Positions 7,820 through 17,383 of a DNA stretch of 41,840 nt are shown here, piece by piece. Where the stretch lies: the NCBI GenBank assembly GCA_025352085.1, contig JANXUA010000108.1, positions 1 through 41,840 of the forward strand. The letters run 5' to 3'. Origin of the DNA: Caulobacteraceae bacterium. GTDB lineage: Bacteria > Pseudomonadota > Alphaproteobacteria > Caulobacterales > Caulobacteraceae. Made by a program: the position numbers and the translations under genes. Under the pieces are notes generated by a model, which saw only the letters and a program-made list of their open reading frames with translations, did no database searches and was not told where the DNA came from. Positions within the stretch are counted from its first letter, which is position 1. Each line of letters opens with the position of its first letter.

Positions 7820-8629
7820 TTAGGCGCCGGTGCGTTGTTTGAAGAACGCGATCACGCGCGCCTCGGCCGCCCTGGTCGGTCCGTCGGCGTCGCTGTCGTT
7901 CAGATGGATAGTCAATACCGAATGTGGAGCCATCGGCGTCCCTTGCAAAGCATCCTTGGGATCAAGTTCAATCGCCTCGAATCGATCGCCAAAGGCGGCT
8001 TTCAGCGAATCGAACCGCGCGTCAGGCACGAAAGAATCGCCGTGGAAGCGTAAGCCAATCATCGACAGATCCTCATCGGCGAATCGTTGTTTGGCGCAGG
8101 CGATCTCCGCAGCCGAGACACCAATGCCCGCCCCGCGCCGCTTTGATCCGCCCGGGAGGGGTAGGGAGGGTTGGCTGAGCACCGGCGCCACTACGGAAGG
8201 TTCGGTCATCATCGCCAGGGCAAAATTACCGGTGAAGCACATGCCCACGGCGCCCACGCCGTTGCCGCCGCACTCGACGTGCGCCGATGCCGCCAAGGCG
8301 CGCAGCCAATCGACGATGGGGCTGGATTTGTCGGTCGCCCAAACATTAAACTCCCGACTGATGCAGATGGTCTTGGCGATGGTTCCCAAGGCGTAGCCAC
8401 GGGAAACCTCTCTTCCGGGTTCCCCAAACAGGCTTGGGCAAAACACCGTCATTCCCGCCGCCGCTACCCGGTCGGCGAAGCGAATGACCAGAGGGTGCAA
8501 TCCGGGCATTTCGTGGATCACGATCACCGCCGGGCCTAAGCCGCGGCGCCAGACGGGCCGCGTCCAACGACCGGCCGGATCTGTAAAGTCGAACCGATGA
8601 TAGTCCTTCAGCGCGTCTTCAAACGACAT
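7820..8629 (-). CDS. Dienelactone-hydrolase-family alpha/beta hydrolase
   Basis: The 269-residue protein has the dienelactone hydrolase signature: a nucleophilic cysteine in the elbow VGMCFTGN (Cys131), the early segment VIVIHEMPGLHP, and a late PHSVLTIHL histidine region. Such enzymes hydrolyse lactones or esters; the substrate here cannot be predicted. The ATG at 8629 has AGAGGGG about six bases upstream. The frame stays open to 8941, but that extension lies inside the autotransporter gene and is a shadow. It is 44 bases downstream of the autotransporter stop and 21 bases before the lipoprotein gene, all on one strand. Confidence 0.85.
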   Translation of the reverse strand: MSFEDALKDYHRFDFTDPAGRWTRPVWRRGLGPAVIVIHEMPGLHPLVIRFADRVAAAGMTVFCPSLFGEPGREVSRGYALGTIAKTICISREFNVWATDKSSPIVDWLRALAASAHVECGGNGVGAVGMCFTGNFALAMMTEPSVVAPVLSQPSLPLPGGSKRRGAGIGVSAAEIACAKQRFADEDLSMIGLRFHGDSFVPDARFDSLKAAFGDRFEAIELDPKDALQGTPMAPHSVLTIHLNDSDADGPTRAAEARVIAFFKQRTGA

Positions 8630-8673
8630 CAACGGCCCCTCTGTTTCTTGCAACCGGCGCCAAGCTTGCCCGA

Positions 8674-11600
8674 TCAGAACATGGAGCGTCCGGCGACCCG
8701 AACATTGTATTGCCGCTCGCCGGAACGGAACTCCGCGTCGCCTTCCAGGGCGAGATAGGAGTATGGCGAGCCGGTCTTGAGAGAGACGCCAAAGGTCGCC
8801 CACCCGCCTTTGTTCTGGTCCGCCGCCATGGTGAACGGGTTTCCGCCGGTGAAAAAGGCGGTCGTGTCGCCCACTGCGCCGGACAGGATCTCGCGATATC
8901 CGCCGTAGATCTCCGCCCGCAGCCAGCTGGTGGTTCCCCATTGATGGCCGAGGACCAGGATCGCCTGGCTGCTCAATCGGGAACTGCTGCGCGACGCGAT
9001 GTTCAGATCGAAGCCCGCCCCGCCGCCGCTTTCGTTGTGCGCCTGCTCATTGAGGCGCAGATAGTCAGCCGACACCTCGGGACGCGCATAGAAACGCCCG
9101 AACTTTTGTTCATAGGCCAGGACCGCGTGGCCATCGAAGAAATAGCCGCCCCAGCTTGCGCTGGCCGAATCGCTGGCGTTGGGGGCCAGGAATTTGCGGT
9201 CGCTGGAGAAGAACGCGTAGCCGCCGCCGCCGCGCACCGCGAAGCGCAGTCCGCCGATCGCGCGGCGGTAGTAGAGGCTGCCCTCGACAATCGAAGCTAT
9301 GACATGGGTGCCCACCTGTGCGCCCGAGTCCGCCTCTTCGGCGTCCATATAGCTGAGCGTGCCGCCGACCGCGCCGCCGCGCTGGCCCATGTGCTCATAG
9401 CCCGCGACCACGCCAAACAGTTTTGAATTGGAGCCGAGGGTTTGGATTCCCGTCCGATTAACGCGCTCGTTGACTTCCTGCAGCCAAAGGCTTGAGCCGG
9501 CCACACGCGTACCGGCGTCCGGCGTTGTCGAGGTCATGTTCGCCACCGACTGGGTCGCCGACTCCAGGGCTTCGAAGAGACCTTGTCCCTGGCTGGGCAG
9601 GAGTTGGTCGTACACCCCCTTGAATCCGGCCTGGGTCGTCTGCGCCAACAAGGCCGCTTCGATGCCGTGCGTGTCGTTGGGCAAGGCCTTGAGAACGGCG
9701 TTGAGCGCGCTCGCCTCGGCGGCATTGATGCCCAGTTGCGCGGTGGTTTTCTGCGTGACGGTCAGAACGATGCAATTGGTCGCGCAATTTGCCGTGCCCC
9801 CTTCCACGCCCGGCGTCGCTGTGTACAGGTACGGCGCATTATTGAGGACGCCGGCGGCGAAGGTCCCGGCTGTCAGGGTGCCCGCGCCAGAGGTCTGCAG
9901 GATGATGTAGTCGCTCGTCTGGGCCGACTGGATGCTTTGCAGGGTAAGCCCGATGGTCGCGCCCGTCGCGAAGGTCGATGCGCCGGTGGTGAAGAACTTG
10001 GTGTTGGTTCCGGCCGCCGGATCGGCCGCCACCAGCAGCACGCCGCTCGCGCCCACATTGACGCTTTTGGCCTGGATCACGCTGGAATTGGTGTCGCTCA
10101 GCGTCCCGTTGGTGACATTCAAGGTCAGGGTATTGGCCCCGCCGTCCCTGATCGCACCCGAAACCGCGACGCCGGCGCCATTGACCGTCAGCGTGTTGAC
10201 ACCCGAACCCAGATTGATGATCGGCGCGGTGATCACGCCGGCGGTTACATTTACGGTCGCGCCGCCCGATCCGAACAGGATCGATCCATTGATGAACGGC
10301 TTTAGGGCGCCGATCTCGCGCCACACAGACGGTGTCGTCGCCGGATCGACGGCGACCCCCGCCGCGGCGGTCGCCTGAAACAAGACGCCGTTTTCGCTGA
10401 CGATCTGGCCGATCGTATAGCTCAGCGTCGAATTGTAGGGGGTTGAGGCTGCCTGATTGGCGGATAGCTGCTGGGTGAGAGTCTGCGCGGTCGTGGCGTG
10501 CGACATATCGATGGCGGTCACCGTTCCGGGCATTGGCGCGGTGTCGAGGGTTTGCGTTAACTGGGCGCTGATCGTGCCGGTGTTGATGACGCTGGTCAGG
10601 CTGCCGGATTTGTCGATGATCGCGCCGGTGTTTCCGCCAACGCCCCCGGTGCCGGTGATGTTGGCGACAATCCCCGCATTGTTGACGATGCTTGAGACGT
10701 TCGCGCCCGCGTCAATAAGGATTGCATTGACGTTGAGCGGCGTGACGCTGCTTGTAGCGGTATTGATCTGAGACGCGGAGGCGCTGATGGAGCCATCGTT
10801 GCGGATCAGGGGAACTGTCGCGCCGGCCCCGATATGAATCCCCGTCGCGTCAGCCTGGTATGACTGGGCGTTGATGGCGCCGCCGTTGAAGATTCCGCCG
10901 CCTAGCGAAACCGTTCCGCCGCTCTGTCCGCCGATCTGGATGGCCGTCGCCGCCGCGGGCGCGGGCAGATTGGGAGAGGTGAACTGGTCAAAAACGCCGG
11001 AGCTGAAAATGGCGCCCTGGTTGACCAGACCGTAGGTTCCGGTCGCAATTCCCGCCGCATTGGTGGCGACATTGCCGAAGGTCACCGGCGATCCGGCGGC
11101 GCCGATCAGCAGGGCGGGCGCGGAGCCATACGACACAATCTCACCCGCATGCTGGTTAAGATCGGGAACGCCGTTACCGTCGAGATCAAGGTTGGTCGTC
11201 GACAAGGTCAGGGGTGGCGCGCTGATGATGACGCCACCGCCCACGTTGGCGCCGATTGTCACCGCCGCGCCGCCCTGCTGCATCTCCTGAGCGGTGTAGA
11301 GGGCCGAGACGGCCGGGTTTGAGGCTCGCGTCGTGGTGCGATAGCCGGTCGCGGTCTCCACGCCGGATATGTCGATCTTACCGCCGACCGCACCGCCGAT
11401 CACCACCGCGCGAGCGCCGACGCCCGTCGCGTTTATGCTGGTGAGCCGCATATTGCCGCCGACGCCGCCGGTTGGGGTGATGTTCAGGCCGACGGTGTTG
11501 TCGCCCACAAGACTGATCGAACCGGACGCCACCGACGCGGCCACGGTCGACGTCGCGGGGGTCACCGTCAGCATCTGGAAGTCGCCGGTGATTGGCGCGG

Positions 11601-12114
11601 CGATCTGAACGCCGAACGAATTATTGCCGTGCACGGTGATCGCGCCGGTCTCGGTGATGCCACCCGTAAACACGCCAGGGCCAATGACCGAGACGCCGAA
11701 CCGATTGGTGCCTTTCGCGAAGGCGCCGGTCAGCAGGCCGTCATTGTTGGTGTCGGCCGTGGCGACGTAGGTCTCGGTGATATTGATAGTGCCGGTGTTG
11801 GTGAACTGACCGGTGTTTCCACCCTCAATCAGCACGCCGATGGCGTTGTCGATGTCCGTAAAACCGATCGAACCCTCGTTCGAGACGGTATTGCTGCTGT
11901 TGATCGTCACCGCCGCGCCGCCGGCGGCATTGGTGATCCCGATCGAACCGCTTGAGGTTATGTCGATATTGGCCGGGGCCCCAGACGATGCCGTCGCGGT
12001 CGCAACCGGGGTAGTCGTGGCCGTGCTTATCGAGACCTGGGCGGCGGCGTGGCCGGCAAACAGCGCAAGAAAGGGTGCAGCCGAAACGGCGACCGCGCGG
12101 AACGTACGTTTCAT
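8674..12114 (-). CDS. Type V autotransporter with beta-helix-like passenger
   Basis: This 1146-residue protein starts with a signal peptide (cleavage expected after HAAA, about residue 25). It continues with a long Asn/Gly/Ala/Thr-rich passenger (about 26-860) full of short N-x-G-x-I/V turns typical of secreted beta-helices. It ends with an autotransporter barrel (about 880-1146) that starts SLWLQEVNERVN and finishes in the terminal phenylalanine of VRVAGRSMF, as the barrel-assembly machinery requires. A segment at about 553-602 departs from the helix pattern and looks like a carbohydrate-binding module of the CBM5/12 type. A C-x3-C pair lies near the end of the passenger (about 780). The product should be exposed on or released from the cell surface; its binding target is unknown. 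Confidence 0.9.
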   Translation of the reverse strand: MKRTFRAVAVSAAPFLALFAGHAAAQVSISTATTTPVATATASSGAPANIDITSSGSIGITNAAGGAAVTINSSNTVSNEGSIGFTDIDNAIGVLIEGGNTGQFTNTGTINITETYVATADTNNDGLLTGAFAKGTNRFGVSVIGPGVFTGGITETGAITVHGNNSFGVQIAAPITGDFQMLTVTPATSTVAASVASGSISLVGDNTVGLNITPTGGVGGNMRLTSINATGVGARAVVIGGAVGGKIDISGVETATGYRTTTRASNPAVSALYTAQEMQQGGAAVTIGANVGGGVIISAPPLTLSTTNLDLDGNGVPDLNQHAGEIVSYGSAPALLIGAAGSPVTFGNVATNAAGIATGTYGLVNQGAIFSSGVFDQFTSPNLPAPAAATAIQIGGQSGGTVSLGGGIFNGGAINAQSYQADATGIHIGAGATVPLIRNDGSISASASQINTATSSVTPLNVNAILIDAGANVSSIVNNAGIVANITGTGGVGGNTGAIIDKSGSLTSVINTGTISAQLTQTLDTAPMPGTVTAIDMSHATTAQTLTQQLSANQAASTPYNSTLSYTIGQIVSENGVLFQATAAAGVAVDPATTPSVWREIGALKPFINGSILFGSGGATVNVTAGVITAPIINLGSGVNTLTVNGAGVAVSGAIRDGGANTLTLNVTNGTLSDTNSSVIQAKSVNVGASGVLLVAADPAAGTNTKFFTTGASTFATGATIGLTLQSIQSAQTSDYIILQTSGAGTLTAGTFAAGVLNNAPYLYTATPGVEGGTANCATNCIVLTVTQKTTAQLGINAAEASALNAVLKALPNDTHGIEAALLAQTTQAGFKGVYDQLLPSQGQGLFEALESATQSVANMTSTTPDAGTRVAGSSLWLQEVNERVNRTGIQTLGSNSKLFGVVAGYEHMGQRGGAVGGTLSYMDAEEADSGAQVGTHVIASIVEGSLYYRRAIGGLRFAVRGGGGYAFFSSDRKFLAPNASDSASASWGGYFFDGHAVLAYEQKFGRFYARPEVSADYLRLNEQAHNESGGGAGFDLNIASRSSSRLSSQAILVLGHQWGTTSWLRAEIYGGYREILSGAVGDTTAFFTGGNPFTMAADQNKGGWATFGVSLKTGSPYSYLALEGDAEFRSGERQYNVRVAGRSMF

Positions 12115-12302
12115 AAAACGGGGACTCTCACTCGCGGTGCGTCAATTAAGCGGATGGATCGGAAATCTGATTCAACCGGTTAATACGACCTCAATGGGGC
12201 GCCTTTCAAGGCGGGTCTGCAAATGTATGTGCTGTCATTCGCAAGACACCTCGGACGTGCGATAGAGCGCGGGCTTGGCGCCGCCGTTAAAATCAAGGGT
12301 TC
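12115..12302. promoter_or_regulatory. Divergent promoter region, autotransporter / histidine kinase
   Basis: These 188 bases separate divergent genes. They are locally AT-richer and hold a GATTC (GANTC class) next to AACCGGTTAA, several TTAA tetramers, and a TTAA-N7-TCAA arrangement after the AACCGG. I cannot assign specific promoters or a regulator. Confidence 0.4.
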
Positions 12303-13721
12303 ATGTCCGATCCGCTCGTCAACTCCGCGCCGCGCGCAAGGCTGCCCTGGCCCGTTCTTGGGCTAGGGTTCGCCGCCGTGGGCGCCCCGGTCGGTCTGGC
12401 GATCGTCGGCGAGGCGTCGATCTGGCCGGCGGCGGGCGTTTCGGCCGCTCTGATCGTCGCCGGCGTCGTGGTTCTGGTGGCAAAAGCACGTGGAGCCGGC
12501 GCAGGGGCGCCGATCACGGGTCCGCCACCGGCGCGAACGGCCTTCGCCGGCCGCGAGCCACCGTTCGCAATTATGCTCGAACATATTGTCGATCCGATCA
12601 TTCTGGTCGCCGGGATGGACGAAGCCGATATCGGCGATCGGCGCTTCGTTTTCGCCAATGCCGCCGCGCGCGACTTGTTGCGCATCCAAAGGCCCGACGG
12701 GCCCCTGACCACCGCCGTGCGGGCGCCGGAGATCCTGGCGGCCGTCGAGGGCGCCTTGTTCGCGCAGGAGAGCCGCGAGACGCTCTATGAGACGCGCGGC
12801 GTGCAGGAGCGGTTCTGGCGCGTGCGCGTCACGCCCCTTACCGGCGCCGAATGGGGTTCGGGCGGCGACCGTCTCGCTCTCCTGACCCTGCGCGACGAAA
12901 CCGAGGTCCGGCGCAGCGAACGGACACGCGCCAACTTTCTCGCCAACGCCAGCCATGAACTGCGCACGCCGCTCGCTTCGCTCGCCGGCTTCGTCGAGAC
13001 CCTGCGCGGACACGCGCGCGACGACGTCGATGCGCGCGAACGGTTCTTGAGCATTATGCACGCCCAAGCCGAGCGCATGCGCCGCCTCATCGACGACCTG
13101 ACCAGCCTGTCGCGCATCGAACTGGGTGAGCATATCCCGCCGTCTGGGCGCGTCGACATGCGGGCTGCGGTGATCGATGTCGTCGACGCTCTGGGTCCGC
13201 TCGCCGCGGAGCGGGGGGTGACCCTGAGCCCGGTGCTGCCGCCGTCCGACAGCGCTGTCGCCTTGGGCGATCGCGACCAGATCCTGCAGGTGACGCAGAA
13301 CCTGGTCGAGAACGCCCTCAAATATACGCCCACGGGCAAGGTCGTGACGATTGAAGTGCTCGGCGATTTCGATTTCACTACCGCGACCACCGCGACGGCG
13401 CCGAGCGGCGCGCACCTTTCCCTACTCACGCCCGAACACGCCGCCGGCAAGCGGTATGTGGCCCTACGCGTGCGCGATGTCGGCCCGGGCATAGCGCGGG
13501 CGAACCTGCCCCGTCTCACCGAACGCTTCTATCGGGTCGAAGGTCAAAGGGTGCTGGACAAGCCCGGAACGGGCCTCGGCCTGGCTATTGTCAAACACAT
13601 CGTCAACCGCCATCGCGGCGGCTTAACCGTCGAGAGCGCCGAGGGCGTCGGATCGGTGTTCACCGCCTATGTCCCGCAGGTCCAGACCGCGGCCGACGGC
13701 GCCGTCGCGCCGGCGCCTTGA
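12303..13721 (+). CDS. Sensor histidine kinase, PhoR-like
   Basis: The 472-residue protein has two closely spaced hydrophobic segments near the N-terminus (about 15-60), a PAS-like sensing region (about 80-200), a HisKA domain with phosphoacceptor His218 in NASHELRTPL, and an HATPase domain with Asn337 in the N-box and the glycine boxes DVGPGIA and GTGLGLAIVKH. The short membrane anchor without a large periplasmic domain, the PAS unit and the HisKA sequence fit PhoR, the phosphate-starvation kinase. However, neither pst genes, phoU nor phoB follow; purD does. Identity as PhoR therefore rests on domain layout alone. Confidence 0.82.
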   Translation: MSDPLVNSAPRARLPWPVLGLGFAAVGAPVGLAIVGEASIWPAAGVSAALIVAGVVVLVAKARGAGAGAPITGPPPARTAFAGREPPFAIMLEHIVDPIILVAGMDEADIGDRRFVFANAAARDLLRIQRPDGPLTTAVRAPEILAAVEGALFAQESRETLYETRGVQERFWRVRVTPLTGAEWGSGGDRLALLTLRDETEVRRSERTRANFLANASHELRTPLASLAGFVETLRGHARDDVDARERFLSIMHAQAERMRRLIDDLTSLSRIELGEHIPPSGRVDMRAAVIDVVDALGPLAAERGVTLSPVLPPSDSAVALGDRDQILQVTQNLVENALKYTPTGKVVTIEVLGDFDFTTATTATAPSGAHLSLLTPEHAAGKRYVALRVRDVGPGIARANLPRLTERFYRVEGQRVLDKPGTGLGLAIVKHIVNRHRGGLTVESAEGVGSVFTAYVPQVQTAADGAVAPAP

Positions 13722-13769
13722 CGCCGACACCTTGACGCTTCTGGCCGCTTCGCGCCAAAGCCTCGCCTT

Positions 13770-15050
13770 ATGAACATTCTCGTCATCGGTTCGGGCGGAC
13801 GCGAGCACGCCCTGGCGTGGAAGATCGTCGCCTCGCCCCTCATCACACGTCTGGTGTGCGCGCCGGGCAATCCGGGCATGGCGGCGCTAGGCGAGACGCG
13901 CAATGTATCAGCCAAGGATGTCGAGGGCCAGGTCGCCCTGGCGCGGGAAATCAAGGCGGATCTGGTGGTCATTGGCCCCGAAATCGCGATCGAAGCGGGC
14001 TTGGCCGACCGGTTGACTCAGGCTGGCGTCCCCTGTTTTGGCCCGACCGCGTCGGCGGGCCGACTGGAATCCTCGAAGGCCTTCACCAAGGTCTTCGCGG
14101 AGCGCCACGGTCTGCCGACAGGCCGCTTTGCCGTGTTCGAAGCGGCCGACCCGGCCAGGGCGTATCTGGATACGCTCGCCGCCCCGTTCGTGATCAAGGC
14201 CGATGGCCTGGCCGCCGGCAAGGGCGTGGTCATCGCCCCCGACCGCGCCACGGCCGACGCCGCCATCGACGACATGCTCGGCGGTCGCTTCGGCGCGGCC
14301 GGCGCGCGGGTGGTGGTCGAGGAGTTTCTGGTCGGCGAGATCGCCTCGCAGTTCGCCCTTTGCGACGGCAAGACCAGCCTGTTGTTCGGCGGCGCGCAGG
14401 ATCACAAGCGCGCTTTCGACGGCGATGAGGGTCCCAACACGGGCGGCATGGGCGCCTACGCCCCGGCGCCGGTCCTCTCGGACGCAACCGTGGCGCGGGC
14501 GGAGGCCGAACTGATCGCGCCCGCCTTCGCCGGCATAGCCGCCGAGGGCGCGCCGTATCGCGGCGTGCTCTTCTGCGAAATGATGGTTACCGCGGAGGGC
14601 CCCAAGCTGGTGGAGTTCAACGTCCGCTTCGGCGATCCCGAATGCCAGGTGCTGATGCTGCGGCTGGAAAGCGATCTGGTTCCCTATCTGTTGGCCGCCG
14701 CCACGGGAACCTTGCACACCCTGCCGGCGCCGGTATGGCGCGACGAGGCGGTGATCTGCGTCGTCCTCGCCGCCGAGGGCTATCCGGGAACGCCGAAGAC
14801 CGGCGTGGCGATCGCCGGCGCCGGGGCCGACTTTGGCACGGATGTGGTCGTTTTCCACGCGGGTACGACGCGGGGCGACGACGGCGCGCTGCTGTCGTCC
14901 GGCGGCCGGGTCCTCAACATCTGCGCGCGCGGCGCCACGCTCGCGCAAGCCCGCGATCGGGCCTACGCCGTCATCGACAGGATCGATTTCCCCGGCGGGT
15001 TCTGCCGCCGGGATATCGGCTGGCGGGGGTTGGCGGCCGCGGCGGACTGA
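13770..15050 (+). CDS. purD: Phosphoribosylamine--glycine ligase
   Basis: PurD joins glycine to phosphoribosylamine with ATP, the second step of purine synthesis. The 426-residue length is typical. The N-terminal NILVIGSGGREHALAW motif, the ATP-grasp region with the KADGLAAGKGV loop, the GPNTGGMGAYAP loop and the FNVRFGDPE metal-binding segment are all present. The gene follows the histidine kinase by 48 bases on the same strand and starts at an ATG without a clear Shine-Dalgarno sequence. A short repeat of CCTTGACGC sits just upstream. Confidence 0.96.
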   Translation: MNILVIGSGGREHALAWKIVASPLITRLVCAPGNPGMAALGETRNVSAKDVEGQVALAREIKADLVVIGPEIAIEAGLADRLTQAGVPCFGPTASAGRLESSKAFTKVFAERHGLPTGRFAVFEAADPARAYLDTLAAPFVIKADGLAAGKGVVIAPDRATADAAIDDMLGGRFGAAGARVVVEEFLVGEIASQFALCDGKTSLLFGGAQDHKRAFDGDEGPNTGGMGAYAPAPVLSDATVARAEAELIAPAFAGIAAEGAPYRGVLFCEMMVTAEGPKLVEFNVRFGDPECQVLMLRLESDLVPYLLAAATGTLHTLPAPVWRDEAVICVVLAAEGYPGTPKTGVAIAGAGADFGTDVVVFHAGTTRGDDGALLSSGGRVLNICARGATLAQARDRAYAVIDRIDFPGGFCRRDIGWRGLAAAAD

Positions 15051-15124
15051 GGCGCAAACGCCCTTTGCGCGCGCGCCGCCGCGACGCTAGAGTTAACGTC
15101 GATTATACAATCCAGGGAGCGAAC

Positions 15125-16201
15125 ATGGCGGCGGACGAGCCCACCCCAGAGCAAACACGCGAGGCCGACAACACCGGCGTTATGGCCGTCGCCGAGGCGC
15201 ACCGGTTTGATGAGGCGGCCCTGGCCGGCTGGATGGCGAAGAACGTGGAGGGCTACGCCGGGCCGGTGGAGGTGCGTCAGTTCAAGGGTGGACAGTCCAA
15301 CCCGACCTATCAACTGGTCACGCCAGGCCGCAACTACGTCTTGCGCCGCAAGCCGCCGGGCAAGCTCCTGCCCTCGGCGCATGCGGTCGATCGCGAGTTC
15401 AAGGTCATTTCGGCGCTCTATCCGACCGGCTTTCCCGTTCCCAAGCCTTACGGCCTTTGCGAGGACGAGGCGGTTCTCGGCACGGCCTTCTACATCATGG
15501 ACATGGTCGAGGGCCGGGTGCTGTGGGACCAGTCACTGCCGGGCTACGCGCCGGCGGAGCGTCACGCCCTGCATATGGCGGCGGTTAGGACCCTGGCGGC
15601 CTTGCACAATACCGACTATCGCGCCGTCGGTCTGGAGGACTTCGGACGGCCCGGCAATTATATGATGCGCCAGATCAGCCGCTGGACCAAACAATACAAG
15701 GCCTCGGAGACCCAGCATCTGGAGGCCATGGAGCGGCTGATCGACTGGCTGCCGGGGTCGGCGCCCGCCGATGAGGAAACCACCATCGTTCATGCCGACT
15801 ATCGGCTGGACAACATGGTCATGCATCCCACCGAGCCGCGCGTGGTTGCCGTGCTCGACTGGGAGCTGGCGACGCTGGGAAACCCCCTGGCCGATTTCAC
15901 CTATGTGCTGATGCAATGGGTCAACGGGACCCTGTCGACGATTCCCGATCTCAAGGCGCACGGCATCCCGACCATGCAAGAGTACATAACAGAATACTGC
16001 CAATTGACCGGGCGCGCCGGCATTGCCGATCTGAACTGGTTCTTCGCCTACAACGCCTTTCGCCTCGCCGGCATCTGCCAGGGCATCATCGGCCGCGTCC
16101 GCGACGGCACCGCCAAGAGCGCCCAGGCCTCGGCGATGGAGGAGCGCGTGCCGCTGTTGGCCAATTCAGCGTGGGAGTTTGCCCAGCGCGCGGGGGCGTG
16201 A
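15125..16201 (+). CDS. Phosphotransferase family protein (ACAD10/11 kinase-domain type)
   Basis: The 358-residue protein has an aminoglycoside-phosphotransferase fold: a glycine-rich FKGGQSNPTY loop, the ATP-binding lysines in YVLRRKPPGKLL, the catalytic loop HADYRLDN (His223, Asp225, Asn230) and the metal-binding DWE (Asp245). This subfamily, widespread in alphaproteobacteria, matches the kinase domain of ACAD10/ACAD11, which phosphorylates 4-hydroxyacyl-CoAs before their dehydration. No acyl-CoA dehydrogenase gene is adjacent here. The ATG at 15125 has AGGGAG five bases upstream; the frame is open far upstream but only as a shadow of purD. Confidence 0.88.
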   Translation: MAADEPTPEQTREADNTGVMAVAEAHRFDEAALAGWMAKNVEGYAGPVEVRQFKGGQSNPTYQLVTPGRNYVLRRKPPGKLLPSAHAVDREFKVISALYPTGFPVPKPYGLCEDEAVLGTAFYIMDMVEGRVLWDQSLPGYAPAERHALHMAAVRTLAALHNTDYRAVGLEDFGRPGNYMMRQISRWTKQYKASETQHLEAMERLIDWLPGSAPADEETTIVHADYRLDNMVMHPTEPRVVAVLDWELATLGNPLADFTYVLMQWVNGTLSTIPDLKAHGIPTMQEYITEYCQLTGRAGIADLNWFFAYNAFRLAGICQGIIGRVRDGTAKSAQASAMEERVPLLANSAWEFAQRAGA

Positions 16202-16247
16202 GGCGACGGCGCGTCGGCCTGTTCCGCGCGCGCAAACGGGCCCCCGG

Positions 16248-17303
16248 TCAGTCGTCATGGGGTCTTAGCTCCAGTCGAAGACTCGCGGCGAGCGACTCCG
16301 GCACGAACGCCGCCTGGACGCGCGCGAGCTCCGCGGCTAGGCCGGGGGTGTATTCCATTTCGGACGCGGCCAGGGATTGGTCGAGCGGGCGGCGAACCAA
16401 GTGTTCGATGGACCCATCAGCGAGCGTCACGCCGATGCGCGGGCGCACGGCCGCCGCGATCCGCGGACCGGCGATGGCGGCGATCCGGTCGGCGAGATGG
16501 GCCGCCTTCATCAACGCCGAAATCGCCGTGAGGTCGGCCGTGGCGGGCGGCGTGCTTGCATCGACCAGATCGGCGATTCGTTGCCAGACGACCGGCCCCG
16601 CCGCGGGCGTCCGGTGACGGTCGTTGGCGACGGTCATGGCGACGCCGTCGAGCCTGTACGCGCGTCGACCGGTAACGCCGTTAAGGATGTAGGAAATCAG
16701 ACCGTCAATCCGCTGGTCGTCTTCCCCGACGACGAAGAGTTGGTGCCTTAGGATGAACACCTCGCCGGTGTGGGAGAACGATGGATCGAATACGCGAAAG
16801 AACAGACGTTCGCCCAGACGCCAGACGATGATTAAATCTGGGACCAGTTCGCCGGAGTTGCGGAACGCCACCCGAAATCCCGCATAGACTCCCGGGTAGG
16901 CTTGGCCCTCGCGCCCGACCTCGATCTCGCTTTGAACACGGGAGCGTTGGAGACCGGTCGGTGGGTGGGGCGAGGGGCCCTCGGCGTCGATCGTGGGCGC
17001 GCGCAGCGGCAATGCGGGCGCGTCGGGCTTGGCGAGCGCAACCCGACCGTCTCCGCCGAGAGCGGCCGCAAACGCGTCCAGCGGCAGATCCCAGCTGAGC
17101 TGGGTGAACCCGGGCGCCCTGGCGCGGACGATGGCAGTGAGCGTCGCGACGTTGTGCCCGCGCGGCGCGGTAATCCCTCTGATCCAGCGGCTGACCAGGG
17201 ATTTGTCCGCCCGAGCCTCGGACGCCAGAGCGCCGCGACTTATATTGAGAAGTTTCATCGCCAGGCTCAGCCGGACGCCGAATTCGGGAGAGGGGTCCGG
17301 CAT
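16248..17303 (-). CDS. HTH (XRE-like) regulator with unrecognised sensor-like domain
   Basis: The protein has 351 residues from the ATG at 17303. About residues 8-60 form a helix-turn-helix of XRE type, with ISRGALASEARADKSLVSRW as the recognition unit. After a proline-rich linker comes a C-terminal region of about 250 residues that I do not recognise; it includes GVYAGFRVAF, DLIIVWRLGERLFFRVFDP and GEVFILRHQLFVV, which read as beta strands of a possible ligand-binding domain. A TTG at 17372 would add 23 residues but would lie inside a cluster of TTGC repeats that look like an operator. It is divergent from a 42-codon ORF and may regulate it and itself; that is inference. Confidence 0.75.
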   Translation of the reverse strand: MPDPSPEFGVRLSLAMKLLNISRGALASEARADKSLVSRWIRGITAPRGHNVATLTAIVRARAPGFTQLSWDLPLDAFAAALGGDGRVALAKPDAPALPLRAPTIDAEGPSPHPPTGLQRSRVQSEIEVGREGQAYPGVYAGFRVAFRNSGELVPDLIIVWRLGERLFFRVFDPSFSHTGEVFILRHQLFVVGEDDQRIDGLISYILNGVTGRRAYRLDGVAMTVANDRHRTPAAGPVVWQRIADLVDASTPPATADLTAISALMKAAHLADRIAAIAGPRIAAAVRPRIGVTLADGSIEHLVRRPLDQSLAASEMEYTPGLAAELARVQAAFVPESLAASLRLELRPHDD

Positions 17304-17348
17304 GGGATCGGGCACGGGCCTTCGATTGCGAATATCCAGGTCAACTAA

Positions 17349-17383
17349 ATGCAATCTTGCAACGATTTGCAACCCTTTGCGCG
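17349..17383. promoter_or_regulatory. Phased TTGCAAC direct repeats in a divergent promoter region
   Basis: TTGCAAC occurs at 17357-17363 and 17367-17373, with a partial copy, TTGCGCG, at 17377, and TGCAAT at 17350. The three later copies are exactly 10 bp apart, one helical turn. Inverted GCAA elements follow at about 17389-17397. The cluster lies between the HTH regulator and the small ORF and has the form of an operator for cooperative binding. Confidence 0.5.
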
